64,000 bases of DNA from Topomyia yanbarensis (taxonomy: Eukaryota; Arthropoda; Insecta; Diptera; Culicidae). Where the stretch lies: positions 412,930,044 through 412,994,043 of the forward strand of contig NC_080671.1 in the NCBI RefSeq assembly GCF_030247195.1, in the 5' to 3' direction. Within the stretch, counting starts at the first letter, position 1, and each line of letters starts with the position of its first letter. Shown one piece after another: positions 22,882 to 36,225 of this stretch. A program made the position numbers and the translations under genes. The notes under the pieces are model-generated. The model made no database searches. It worked only from the letters and a program-made list of their open reading frames with translations, and was not told where the DNA came from.

Positions 22882-23388
22882 GGTTTAAGGCTCAAGTTAC
22901 CTCAAGGCTTGGTAGTATGCGTAAGAAAAATTGTGTTCAGCTTTGCCACCAGATTATCCATTTAAACCTTTTCAAAACTCTAAAAGAAGAATATCAGTCG
23001 ATTTATTAGATCATCACGATTCAATTCATGCAAAATACCTGCTGGAAAAACCATCGGCATAGCTGGATGGTGCTTTTGAAAAAGTGGCTGTGATTTTTTA
23101 TCACACTACCACACCGAGCTGGGGTACGCAACACAACTGCGCAATGAAAAAACCACAGCCACTTTTTCAAAAGCACCATTTAGCTAAGCCGATGGTTTTT
23201 TCAGCAGGTATTTTGCATGAATTGAATCGTGATGATCTAATAAATCGACTGATATTCTTCTTATAGAGTTTTAAAAAGGTTTAAATGGATAATCCGGTGG
23301 CAAAGCTGAACACAAATTTTCCTACGCACACTACCAAGCGTTCAATTCTAACACATGCTTAAAAAAGGTAACTTGAACCTTAATCCAA
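22882..23388. mobile_element. Foldback (long inverted repeat) element
   Basis: Left arm 22882-23092 and right arm 23146-23388 are inverted copies with scattered differences (a few percent) and one indel of about 20 bp. For instance gtgttcagctttgccacc at about 22935 is inverted at about 23302-23319, and gcttttgaaaaagtggctgt near 23072 is inverted near 23159. The spacer is about 50 bp. No coding sequence is present. The divergence shows that this palindrome is old and biologically real, unlike a fresh assembly hairpin. Confidence 0.85.
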
Positions 23389-23570
23389 ACCCTACCTAAA
23401 TGTTAGGTTGAAATTACACAAACGTCGATTTTAGATTATATTTGCAATTGTATTTTTTTCCGAAAATTCGTGCAGAATTTGCATTTTGATTTTAAGTTTA
23501 TTGCATCATCATTTATTAAATGAAGACATACGAGTTTAGATAACTATTGGAACGTATACGTATATTAGGA

Positions 23571-23800
23571 CGGCGCCGGTGGTTGAGTGGTAGGCGTGAC
23601 CGCCACTCATTCTAGATGGCGTGGGTTCAATCCCAGCCGAGATCGTTGAGATTTTTCTGAGGTGAAAAAATCTGTGGTCACGTCTTCCTTCAGAAGGGAA
23701 GTAAAGCCGCTGGTCTCCGGTCCATGAGTTGATGGATCGATATCTAGTCCAGATAGTGGAGTCACCTCTCTGGCGTCGATAACGAAGAAGTAGAATACAA
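23571..23800 (+). mobile_element. tRNA-derived SINE
   Basis: The head ggttgagtggtaggcgtga near 23580 resembles an RNA polymerase III A box, and gggttcaatcccagcc near 23630 holds a B box, at tRNA-like spacing. The body that follows (gagatttttctgaggtgaaa and onward) is not a tRNA. The 3' end, near 23800, and a target duplication could not be fixed. Confidence 0.7.
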
Positions 23801-24135
23801 TTTCTATACTTGTTACTGTTTTAACTTACTAACAAATATCCTCCTCCCTTGATACTTGCCTAGTGCGCAGTATATAGTATATACGGCATCTAGAAAAAGC
23901 AAGTAATATCCCTTCCCTTTCCTTTCGCGATCTACGTTCGGGCCTGGCCGGCGCCGGTGTTGATCAATAAACACTGTCCGTGCCCTTGCATTTTCGTTTG
24001 ACACTTTCTTCGAAAATACTTTGAATTGGCTTCTCAATATTTTGTATGTAATGTATTCCGTCGATTCAAGCAATAAAACTCGTTTTATAAACTTGTACAC
24101 AAAGTAGACAACTTCCTTGAGAACGTTTGTTTTAA

Positions 24136-24654
24136 CCCATTCATGCCCATGTTGTTTGTGGACAACAACGTTTTCAAACAGCTATAACTTTTGATTGAGG
24201 CAAGATTTTCTCACAAAAACAAGAAAGGCTCATAAATGTGACTATTGCCTTTCATTTGAGTATTAACAGTTACAAGGATCAGCTCTAGAACTGAAGTTAT
24301 TGCAATTAGTCTGATTGGATTCCGATGAAGCAGTGCTGCCAGAGACAGTTTACGTTAACGACTGAAAATATATTTTTCATATATATTCGTTTTGTTACAA
24401 CATTATTGAACACTGATAAAACCTATCAATTTAGACTGTCTTTGGCTACATTTTCCACGCAATTGGACTATTGTAAATATTTTAGGATAATTGTATTGAG
24501 CATTGGAAGGTAAAAATTGAGCAGCTTCCAGCGCTGCGAGGAAAGCACCTAACTTTATCAAAAAAGGCTTTTCGTGTTTCTTGACCACACCGTTTTCAAG
24601 GAAAAATAGCTTTGAAACCCTACATGCACTAGAAAAAAGTTGGGCATGAAAGGG
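24136..24654. mobile_element. TTAA-flanked piggyBac-like MITE
   Basis: TTAA lies at 24132-24135 and 24655-24658. The ends are cccattcatgccca and tgggcatgaaaggg, an inverted pair starting with CCC, as in piggyBac-class elements. It is 519 bp long with no transposase frame, and the inner sequence near 24160-24185 adds a short palindrome (gttgt...acaac). Confidence 0.8.
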
Positions 24655-24973
24655 TTAACAAATGTCAACTATCAAATAAAGTTTTCATTTTTTTACGATT
24701 TCATCATATAACAATTTAATAAGGCGAATGATTACAAAGAAATTACTATTGCTATTTTTATTTCTCTCTTATGAATACCGGACGTGTTCGCCTATCTTCC
24801 GGGTAAAAACGCGGGCCCCCAAATGCGACCCGGGCCCCATGGCAATTGCCCTGGCTGCCTCCCCCTCTCATCGGGCCTGCATAAGATTGGAACACTTCTC
24901 ACTTCATATTCCTACAACATGAACGAAACGAAAAGGTGGCAATATAGTTGCCACTGCTTTATAAAGGGTTTTA

Positions 24974-26024
24974 TTATGGGTCAAACTATAGCTGAGGTTT
25001 TAACTTTCAAATCTGCGGGGGTCTGATTCGACACTAAAGGTACCTGGGGATGTTACATTAGGTATCTGAAACAGAAGTGCTAACGAAGGATCTACTTTCT
25101 CCGTACAATATCCCGAACATAATGGGGTACCCAGACAGGAGACCTGATCAGACTGTACCATACAACGGTAATGTAGGTGATGGAGTAAGGAAGTTTCTGT
25201 TTCTGCGCCGCTGCGAGTGTATCTTTCATCAAACTTGAGCGAATCCAAAGTTATTGTTTGTGTATAGCTTTGGGTTGCATGCCCTCGACCCTGAGTCTAG
25301 AAGTGCTTCCGGGCGTTCTTCCGCTAAAAAAATGATTTTGGGACATCTCATATCGATTCCTCATCCGATGCGATATCTTGAAATCCCCGACTATGTACGG
25401 GGAACGTGCTATTTGAGCCAATACATTCTGAACAATTGAGGTTTTATGGTAGTTTTAAAGCCACTGATAAAACTTAGATTGCACTTGTAACGTGCTATAA
25501 AACTTCAATTGTTACTTCGGCTTGCTTCATTTCTGGTAATGTAGAAACGGACTTTTTAACGGACATATAAGAAAGACCAATTTGCTTCAGCGAATTTTTA
25601 AGTATTACGCATCAGAGAACCCTCGAAAGTTGGCAAACTTCATGGAGCAATTCGCTACATTCGATAATCTCTAAGGTATCGACGAAACTTTGGTTCAAGG
25701 GGATGGATGTGGGTCGGGATTTCATTCGTGTGATGTCTCGGCTCATGCCCAATCACTATACGCTGGACGCTCATCTCCGACGTATTGGGCTCGCAAGTAG
25801 CGGTATCTGCACCTGTGGTAACGGTTATCACGATATTGAACATATTGTCTGGGCATGCGCCGAGTATTGTTCTGCCAGATCTCAACTATTGGATTCCCTT
25901 CGGGCCCGAGGAAGATCACCCAATGTCCCGGTACGAGATCTACTCGCAAGCCGCGATCTCCTCTATATGTCCCGTATATACCTTTCTAAAAACCATCAAT
26001 ATTCAGATATAACTGACCCTATTA
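24974..26024 (+). pseudogene. LINE G RT end, RNase H end and C-terminal zinc motif (relic)
   Basis: In broken frames the sequence gives the RT thumb region (GVPRQET, CIALGCMPS-like words at 25255-25370), then after the MITE ITHQRTLESW and WFKGMDVGRDFIRVMSRLMP. The C-terminal motif CTCGNGYHDIEHIVWAC follows, with CysX2...HisX3-4His/Cys intact in the 25703-26056 frame, then ARSQLLDSLRARGR and VPVRDLLASRDLLYM. This piece gives the clearest reading of the family's C-terminal zinc motif in the window. Confidence 0.7.
25431..25514. mobile_element. MITE, third copy of the AACAATTGA family
   Basis: It begins aacaattgaggttttatgg and ends ctataaaacttcaattgtta, inverted ends shared with the copies at 12781-12881 and 14157-14567. 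It is inserted in LINE G coding sequence between RT and RNase H. Confidence 0.75.
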
Positions 26025-27015
26025 CACTAGTTTACAAAATAAAAATAAAAATCTGAACTTTAATATTCGTACACCATTTCTGATGTAAAATTTCGTGCTG
26101 CATCCGAAAATGAAGTCCAAAAAAATTACAGTAGAACAGTTTTCGAGTTACAGTAAAAAAAATGAATTTCACCTTTAAAATTAACAGTGCGTTCAGTAAA
26201 ATCGACATACCTTCGGTTGTAGTGCATCGATATGAAATATTATAATGTTGAATTAAAGGTATTTGAATACACTTTCGATCGTTAGTACATTTTGTTTTAG
26301 TGCAACTACTGGTTCTGGGGTTATTTACGAACCTATCGAACTTATGCTTGATTTTTTGAAGAAAAATGAGCGTTTGGTCAATATTTTGGGCAAGATAATG
26401 CAATCCAAAAAATATATTTTTATGGGAAATTAAAGCCTACTAATAACCAATGAAAATAAACACTTATTAGACTATCAGCACCGGTGCGTAAGCAAATGCG
26501 TGTGTATTTTGATTACGCTAAACGATAATATTTTATTTAGACACCCGTTTTCGCACCGGTCGTTGGTAAATAGGTTACCAAAATAATAATCTGTTTTTAC
26601 ACCGGTAGTTGTTATTATAGTTACGTTACATTTTTTTGCAATCATGCAATAAAATAATCGTTTTTTAATGATATGGACTTTATTCAGTGAAAAAAATATT
26701 GCTAGAAAGAAAATACATTTATTTATTGAATTTAATAAAAGCATTTCAGTAACAAACATCGTTCTCTTTTCTAAAAATATTTTATTGCAATGATTGTAAA
26801 ATTATTCAAACTGGAAATGTTTATTGAGATTAAAAGTTAATTATTGTTTCAATGAAAAAAATGCTCATACCATTAATTTTTCTGTTTGAAGCAATAAACA
26901 TTGTATTATTGAATTGAATAAGACATTTTTTGTTCCAATATGCTAAAATTCTCTATGTGATAAAAATTCTAAGAAATGTTATGGGTTCGGAACGGACAAC
27001 GAATTCTAATAACTA

Positions 27016-27384
27016 ATGTTTACCCAGAAGTTATTGTCTGAAGCACATACTACGGCCACTCTGAATAAGGAGTGTAATGAAAAGGATCTCATGCTAGATA
27101 TTACAAACAAACTTGCGGAGAAGGAACCTTTACGACCATTCAACGATTGTTTTGCGGAAACAGTTTATACGAACGATCAGTTTCGAATACGCTTTCGTTT
27201 TTATGTATTTCGAAGCCTTTGGAGAGGAGCTAATACTATATTGAAAAACCAGAGAAAGTTGAGTTTTACCAATTTATATGGAAGCCATCTGACGTACGTC
27301 CTTCAGACGCTGCAGTCAAATATATTCGGATGGGAGAAAAATTGCGCGTTAATGTATGTGAGAATACTGCCATACCCCAGGTAA
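27016..27384 (+). CDS. Unassigned open frame (122 codons) inside the 8.4-kb element
   Basis: The frame begins ATG (MFTQKLLSEAHTTATLNKEC) and contains an acidic helix-like part, LDITNKLAEKEPLRPFNDCF, then RFRFYVFRSLWRG and SFTNLYGSHLTYVLQ. Composition looks protein-like, and it is the longest such frame in this element. I recognise no catalytic motif. It could be an exon of the lost transposase or accessory gene, cut off by the palindromic SINE that begins 11 bp after its stop. Function is unknown. Confidence 0.3.
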   Translation: MFTQKLLSEAHTTATLNKECNEKDLMLDITNKLAEKEPLRPFNDCFAETVYTNDQFRIRFRFYVFRSLWRGANTILKNQRKLSFTNLYGSHLTYVLQTLQSNIFGWEKNCALMYVRILPYPR

Positions 27385-27394
27385 TAGACGTTTA

Positions 27395-28008
27395 TTTTTT
27401 ACCATTTTTTTGTTAACCATTTTTGTTAACGACCTATTGAGTTAATTTGTCAACAGTTTTTTCGGCATTTAATTAGCAAGGGACTGGAAGGTGAAGTATA
27501 TTTTTCAATATTTAGAGCCATAGTACTCAAGGGAGAGCAAGGTGTTGAAAGGAGAAAGTTTAGAAAAGCGTGGAAGGATCATATATGCAAGCTTAGAGCT
27601 CACCGGCGACTTAACCCTTTGTCTGCTACCGTAGTGGTCAAGGTCTTTTGGCATTAGAAATGCGAATCACCTGAGTCTACGGCATGTCCGAACAAGCGCA
27701 AAGTAACTTGTTACTTCATGCTGTCGGAACCGACTGCATGAAGTAACAAGTTACTTTGCGCTTGTTCGGACATGCCGTAGACTCAGGTGATTCGCATTTC
27801 TAATGCCAAAAGACCTTGACCACTACGGTAGCAGACAAAGGGTTAAGTCGCCGGTGAGCTCTAAGCTTGCATATATGATCCTTCCACGCTTTTCTAAACT
27901 TTCTCCTTTCAACACCTTGCTCTCCCTTGAGTACTATGGCTCTAAATATTGAAAAATATACTTCACCTTCCAGTCCCTTGCTAATTAAATGCCGAAAAAA
28001 CTGTTGAC
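27395..28008. mobile_element. Palindromic SINE-like insertion (two head-to-head copies) with 13-bp target duplication
   Basis: taatagacgttta stands at 27382-27394 and again at 28009-28021. Between them a T-rich stretch (27395-27448) is followed by a palindrome, 27449-28008. All positions I compared pair with a constant sum of 55457, except a T/T mismatch at 27722/27735 and the central AA. The right half is the sense orientation of the family at 14216-14524 (cttgctctc, cttgagt, ctatggctctaa, gctaatt). So one copy is antisense with its complete tail, and one is sense without tail. Confidence 0.85.
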
Positions 28009-28064
28009 TAATAGACGTTTACACTGATGTTTACCTAAATTTTGTAGCCCAAATGTCCATCAGC

Positions 28065-28288
28065 TGGTTACAGTCCAGCGTACCAAGTATCCATGAATAA
28101 GCCCACTATTCTGCGATTCAAAATTGCCTTTGAATATACTTAAAACCCAGATATGTTTACCCGGCTATGCATATTGTAGACAGCATAGCCGGGTAAACAT
28201 ATCTGGGTTTTAAGTATATTCAAAGGCAATTTTGAATCGCAGAATAGTGGGCTTATTCATGGATACTTGGTACGCTGGACTGTAACCA
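28065..28288. repeat. Perfect palindrome with 106-bp arms and 12-bp loop
   Basis: Arms 28065-28170 and 28183-28288 are exact inverted copies as far as I compared them (tggttacagtccagcgtacc inverted at the right end; tttacccggctatgc at the loop). The loop is atattgtagaca. It starts 44 bp after the second target repeat of the palindromic SINE. No relation to that SINE is visible. Confidence 0.9.
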
Positions 28289-29420
28289 TTCGAAATGAAA
28301 ACGTTACTGTACAACTTGGGCAGAACAGTATACAGTAAAACAAAAATAATTAAGTGATAGTATTTTATGCGTGGCTTCAATAATAATATTAACTTGCGTA
28401 AAATGCGTTGTTTTCCTAGGTTGATACACGGAGCACGTTGTTATAGTAATCATATCTCATCTAACTAACCTAGAACTAGAATCAGGAATCAGTAGCGACT
28501 GGTTCAAATAGCACGTTCCCCATGTTGATCGGAGATTTGTGCTTTAAAGACAATTATCAAAATTCACATTGAGAGGAAGTTCCAAACCAATATTCACCAA
28601 ACACATCTAGTGCTCGTGAACAAAAGGAGTATCGTCAACTCTTTCGTGACTGCTGTGAATTGCGCTGAACCAACAATAGTTTCTCCGAAATTTCCCCTCA
28701 ATGTGGATTTTGACCCATACCAAAAGTAATTTTACTTTTGCTATTAATAAATGACATCCATTTCAGATTGTATGTGTAAAACATATAACTATAATTTTTA
28801 AGCAAACAACAATTAGTGTCTGTGGTATTATAGAGTCCCGTACAGAGGAATGCGCAACGCTGCCTAAAATGATGCCATCTTCTTTGTTTCTGGCACCCAT
28901 AATTTTTGCTGTAACTTTGAGTGACTTCAACCGAGTTACACAATAAATTAATATGGAGTGAATTGAAAACCCACTGTTTCGTGGCTTATAGCACTTTATT
29001 CTTGATACTATTCCATGTAATTTATTTTACATTGTTACAAAAAAGCATAATAAACTGAATACAGTGTCTTGTTTCGACGATTGAAATATTTCGCCATGAT
29101 ATTAACTAACTAATACATTTCTTGCATGTTCTCCGAAAGAAGAATATTTGTTTACTTTGCACGATAGGTAGCATTCTGACTGTTCGATTGGTAGATTTGG
29201 GTTCACTCTGTGCGAGCCTTTATAACATAAACAAGGCCTTTGGCAACAAGTAGCCGCTAGCCGGCGCTACTATCGGCCAATAGGCTTCCAGTAATCGATA
29301 CATGAACTTTGCGTGCACCTATGGGTAAAGTAAAGTTCAATCGGAAATTCTGGTTGGTTCTAATTAGTATTCGTAATTCGTATTCCGGCTGATTTCCCAA
29401 AAAAGCTTAATTGTGTAGTA

Positions 29421-29583
29421 TCCCGATCAGAAGCACATAACAGAAATATTTCAAAACTATATCTCGGATTGTTACTTGTTATAAATTTCTGTTATTTTAA
29501 CTACTAACGAGACCTAATTTGTAAAGCAATATGTTACAAAAATTGTGTTCTGTTATAATCTTGTTATTTCATTCTGATCGGGA
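29421..29583. mobile_element. MITE with tcccgatca ends, copy 1
   Basis: The ends tcccgatcagaa and ttctgatcggga are inverted. The interior (cataacagaaatatttcaaa, acttgttataaatttctgtt, gttacaaaaattgtgttctg) is nearly identical to the copy at 47110-47272. It is 163 bp long with no coding sequence. Confidence 0.85.
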
Positions 29584-29731
29584 TTCCGGCTCCAATAACA
29601 CAACTAATTCTAATTACAATCGGTTGTATCGCTGGAGCTGAAATACTAACTACAACTACATCTACTTCAAGAAATAAACATTAAGTGCGTACCCTGGAGC
29701 AAATTGGTACACACGAATTTGTGGCAAGTTA

Positions 29732-31582
<1,851 letters not shown>

Positions 31583-32580
31583 TATATATATATATTAACT
31601 GAATTCAACATTTTGTCGTCGATACGGTAATTCCAAAGATAGAATCAAATAATGAGTTATTGCTCAAAAATTATAAATTTGATTCCAATTTATCAGTATG
31701 GCAAATGACATAACACGGAATCTTGCTTTCAAACAACGGTCCTGCGGGGTACTGCCAAATTCCTAGCGTCAGCGATAAGATTTTTTTCATAATTCGAAGT
31801 AGCGTACTGTATCTTCAACTTTTAACTCAAACAATTTGAAATTCTATTAGATCTTCGCCTGTCAAATGCATTAGCATCGATGCGATGAGCTGAAGCGACA
31901 ATAATGCAATGTAATGTTCAGATGTGCCCTTTTGAATATCATCGATGTATTTCCCAAATCAGTCTTCGAATTGTTATATTTGTTTGTCTGTGCTTAGAAC
32001 GAGACAAAGTATCATCAGGTGTTCGCCATGGCCTAAAACGGGTCTTAATCATAGGTAGGTTGAACAGTGGAACGTTCGAAAATTTTTGAACGTGACGTTC
32101 GCTGCTTACCAAATTGGTAATCAAATCCACATCCATGTATCCACAGTTTGCATAAAATTGTCGGAGTAAGTCAAAAACTATTGCAACGAATTAACAAAAG
32201 TTGCTATCCTAGAATTATAGGACATTTCCACATTGTTCGACGCGGAATACTTCTAGTAAATTTATAATAAACGTCTTGAAACAAGCAATTTCATTGTCCA
32301 ACAATAAATTATAAAGTTAATTAACATTTCGTGTTACGGTTTCTAAGATCAATATTAGAAATGTTAAAATGTATTAAAAATATCATTTTTATAAGTTAAG
32401 TACAACCACCCAACCCCGTCTACTCCCGTAAATAAGGGGAGGATTTACAGACTAAGTGAATTGAATTCCAAGTGCATTCACGTTCATGCATTTCACTATA
32501 CTGCCTATGATCGCAAGTCAGTCCCAAGAAGATAGGAAATCCCATAGAAAACGGGGCAATAAGCGATCTTGGGTAGTATA

Positions 32581-32858
32581 CAGTCGTGATTCGCTGGTTG
32601 GGCCACAGCCTTGTCCAACTAACGAATTTGATTCGCTAGTTGGACCGACTGATAAATGTCAAAAACTCTCCAAAGGAGATGTTGACAGTTTAAATGCATC
32701 TGTTCTTATCTCTAAATATTGTCAGATTGATTGTCAAAGTAAATTTGGCACGAGATTTTGACGTTCAGATGCTTTTTAGTTGGACAATGGTCCAACTAGC
32801 GGAGGTCCAACTAAAAAGCGGTCCAGTTAAAAAATGTCCAACCAGCGAATCACGACTG
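32581..32858. mobile_element. TA-flanked MITE with cagtcgtgattcgctgg ends
   Basis: The ends cagtcgtgattcgctggttg and the inverted caaccagcgaatcacgactg are perfect over at least 21 bp, each beside TA (32579-32580 and 32859-32860). Inner words (tccaacta, ttggacc) repeat in both orientations. It is 278 bp long and lies inside the 8.4-kb element. Confidence 0.85.
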
Positions 32859-34426
32859 TACACCACAACACAATATTATCCCTCGAAAATATGATGAACC
32901 ACCAGATGAAATGAGATGGTGATGATGTAACAGGTGTGATCTGTGTCCTGCCATGCGTACCTATTAGCAATTAAATCCAGCGCTTTTGAACTAAGCGCTG
33001 CAGAGTGTGTGATAAACCGTTATCGTTGTGATCTTCTTTTTACTACTGGTCCTGAATTAAAAACTTTACGCGAGAAAAATACACTCATTTTCTTTCTTCT
33101 CGAATCTTAGTTTCCAGAGTCCCCATAATCATCACCATTTGTTCGCAGCGATTTTCGATTTTCGTTGGACACTATCATTAGCTTTCGTATTGGCCTCCAC
33201 ATATAAAATTTTTCGGGCTTTTACAAGCTTCAAAGCCAATGAAATTCCGCTTCTTGCTAGCATCCCATCAATCGGATCCTGGGACAGATCATGCCCAGCT
33301 TGACATAATGCTACATCTTCCAGTTCAATCCAAGCTGCTTAGATGCACTAATTTTTATTTACACGCAGAAAACATACAGCATCATAAAAACTGTGGGTAA
33401 TTGAATACAAACAAATACTGTTCATTTATCAAACGACAAAATAATTGGTGTGAATCGAAGTTTGAAAGTATATTTTCATTAAAGTTACAATAAACTTTTA
33501 ATTAAAAAAATGTTATTGAATTCAATCAAATAATTTATTGTCTCACAACCGATAGTTTTATTTATTGAGCTCAATCCATAATTTTAATTAAAATAAAAAT
33601 CTTTCACGAGTCGAATCAAAATTCACGCAGAACACTTCTGCATAACATTTATCCTATTTTTTACATTTTATTTCCTATTTTTTACATTTTCCTTTGTTTT
33701 GCCTCCTTGCTGCGAATAGCAACGTTGGCGTCGGTTGGAAGAAGTTACCAAATGTAGACACTCGCTGTAAACCGAAACGATAAGTTTCCATTTCCCAACC
33801 TGTTTACCAACCGCCGGTGCGGTGTCGTCTTATGATGACGGTTAGTAAATTGCTTATACCCACGCCCGGTGCTGATAGTCTTAGGTTAAATCGGATGGTA
33901 ATTGTGAAAGTTATTCAATTTTTGTAGAATAGAGATTTTTGAGTTTATCTGGGTCAACTTATTGAACTGTCTCGATTCCAATTTTTTCTAGGCTTTGTTT
34001 CATTATATATGAGGGACTCTCTGTCAGAATTCTGTTAAACAAGTAAGAGGAAGAATTTTGAGAAAATTTAATGTGGGGTAATATTTGAACTCATTTATCC
34101 AAATGACGAAAAATCAAGAAAAAGTTCAACGGATTCGTAAATAACGCCAGAACCAGTAGTCACACTAAAACAAAATGTTCTAAAGATCGAAAGCACCAAT
34201 TACCTTTAATTAAATATAATAATATTTCATGTCGTTACACTACAACCGGAGATATTTGGATTTCACTGAAGCCATTTTTAATTTTATAGATGAAATTCAT
34301 TTTTTTACTGTAACTCAAAAACTGTTCTACTGTGAATTTTTTGGACTTCATTTTCGGATTCAGCACACGATTTTACATTGAAAACGACCACCAGCTTATT
34401 TAGTTCAGAAATGCTGTAAACTAGTG

Positions 34427-34954
34427 TTATTTACCTTATCATTCTCAGAAGTGCCCTTTTCCGCGTACCGTAGCCAACGATGGTTTGATGCGACTCCAAG
34501 ACGACCCAAAACATCGCTGTCGAATGACCCAACAAATACGAGACCTTCAGCACAGCATCACACGCGCAACGCGGTGTGTTGCCGATCCGCATTTGAGCCG
34601 TACTACGAAATCGTCTGGAGGAACCCCTGCCGGCTTGAGGAAGTCTGCCCGGCGTCCCAATACATGATGTATCCGTCCGAATCTGTAGTCATTCCCGTCG
34701 ATTCTCGATGCCGAAAACTGAAACTTAATATCTCCCCACTCCCACTGTCAGCCTTATCCCCCCACTCTCCACTGTCTCTGGTACACAAATATAGGACTAC
34801 ACTCCCCCACTCCTTGAATATCTTCCCAAAACGTATGTGCGCCCCTATCTTCTAGTTTTAGTTGATCATGTGTAATCAATATGTAATATCATTAAGAAAT
34901 GCCCAACAGCACCACTACTTAAAAATAGCTCTAATTAATCCCCGTTAATCTTAA
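34427..34954 (+). other. 3' UTR piece of LINE G
   Basis: The words gaagtgccc, cgtagccaacgatggtttga and tgcgactccaagacga match, inverted, the LINE E 3' UTR near 1150-1230. A 143-codon frame across it is not conserved as protein in copy E and is read as UTR. Confidence 0.7.
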
Positions 34955-35853
34955 CAGTTATGTGTCCAACAAAAAAAACACCTTTAACAGGCCAACGAGG
35001 GTACCCCGGTACCCACAAATTGAAATGCTCATAACTATGGCTTCCTTTAACCGATTTGGACACTTTTAGATATTTTGGATTCAGGAACTCGTCCACTTTT
35101 TAATTCTGTGCAATAGAACCGGAATAATGGATCTGGTTTTTAGTAATCCGGATTTTCCAGAGTAATGTTCCAGTACTAGGATATGATTTATAAATTTTAA
35201 TAATGTACTAGCAATATGAGTATCAAAACTCTTCAAATTGTCTCGGAAGTCTGTTTTTTATTGTTACGGGACCCTATGGCAATTTGAAAAATGGAATTGG
35301 AATGGAATGGCCACTCACGGCCCCGCGGGAACCTGCTCCGGAACGTCCGTTCCGGGGTCAAATCACCAAATGGTTCCAAAACCACGAGATACAGACTACT
35401 GATGCAATTCCAAGAATTTTGATACCCATATTGCTAGTATTCCATTGAAGTTCGCAAATAATTCCCCAGCACTGAAACCTGCTTCCGGAAATCCGGATTC
35501 CCGGGAATCGAATGAAGTAACCCGGTTCATTTTTACCAAGTCCAAAAGTGGATGAGTTCATGAATCCAAAACGGCCAAAAGTATCGAAATCGGTTGGATA
35601 TTACCTTAGTTACGGGCATTTTAGTTTTGTGGGTACCCGGGTACCCACGTCGGCCTGTTACGTAGTAAAAAAATTCAGGAGCCCCTCCTCTTTCCCACCC
35701 TTACTATATCAACAATATTATTAACCCAAAAGCTTGACTTAGTAAAGTTCTAAGGTGTCACAAAGTTTCAATTTCCAGCTCTGGATAAAACATAGGAATT
35801 TAATTAATTGAAACTTAAAAAGGTACCCGGGTACCGCGTCGGACACACAACGG
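34955..35853. mobile_element. TTAA-flanked MITE, itself split by another element
   Basis: TTAA lies at 34951-34954 and 35854-35857. The ends cagttatgtgtccaac and gtcggacacacaacgg are an imperfect inverted pair. Without the inner insertion at 34987-35658 it is about 227 bp. TTAA flanks suggest piggyBac-type mobilisation. Confidence 0.7.
34987..35658. mobile_element. 672-bp TA-flanked element with inverted repeats of about 110 bp, nested
   Basis: The ends acaggccaacgagggtacc and gtacccacgtcggcctgt are inverted and sit beside TA. The match continues inward (aaatgctcataactatgg, aaccgatttgg, ttggattcaggaactcgtcc against their inverted partners near 35540-35640). The interior is unique, including a Gly/Pro-type GC-rich part at 35300-35360, with no transposase frame. 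Confidence 0.75.
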
Positions 35854-36225
35854 TTAATATAATTGAACCACACCCTCTAGTTGTTTACAGTTTTATTATG
35901 CTTGCAAAATGTTCCGCATAGTTAATAATTAATTGCTCCAATAATTTACCTTCTAAAAATCCTAACATGGATTATTATACAAAAACACACAATATGACCC
36001 CCAGTAATCTTACAAATATTATATTATCAGCTCTTTTATGTGTATAAGTTAGCTGTAATTGGTAAATTCATTGGTTTCATTCTATAAAAACAAAATAATA
36101 TTCAAATGCGTAACCTCCTACTTTTAAGAAATTCAAAATGTAAAACAAAGGAAAAATGGCACCTTTAAGCTAACGCAAATACGCTTTATCAAATAAACCT
36201 AATTGAATAAAAAAATTTGTACAAA

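Larger units (their letters stand above)
20888..24969. mobile_element. 4.1-kb DNA-transposon-like insertion in LINE G
   Basis: The sequence between two adjacent words of LINE G begins accctttataagcc and ends gctttataaagggt, an inverted terminal pair. TTTA flanks both sides (20884-20887 and 24970-24973). Read as CCC...GGG with TTAA-like flanks, it would resemble piggyBac-class ends. The interior holds no transposase frame but several further insertions: a MITE, a 30-bp-arm palindrome, a foldback, a SINE and a TTAA-flanked MITE. Confidence 0.65.

Noticed and set aside
23571..23650. Possible tRNA gene
   Set aside because: Same reason: a tRNA-like head of a SINE, with no proper acceptor stem pairing at the 3' side.
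34424..34855. 143-codon plus-strand frame
   Set aside because: It spans the LINE G 3' UTR and the end of the 8.4-kb insertion; the matching UTR in copy E is not open in that frame.
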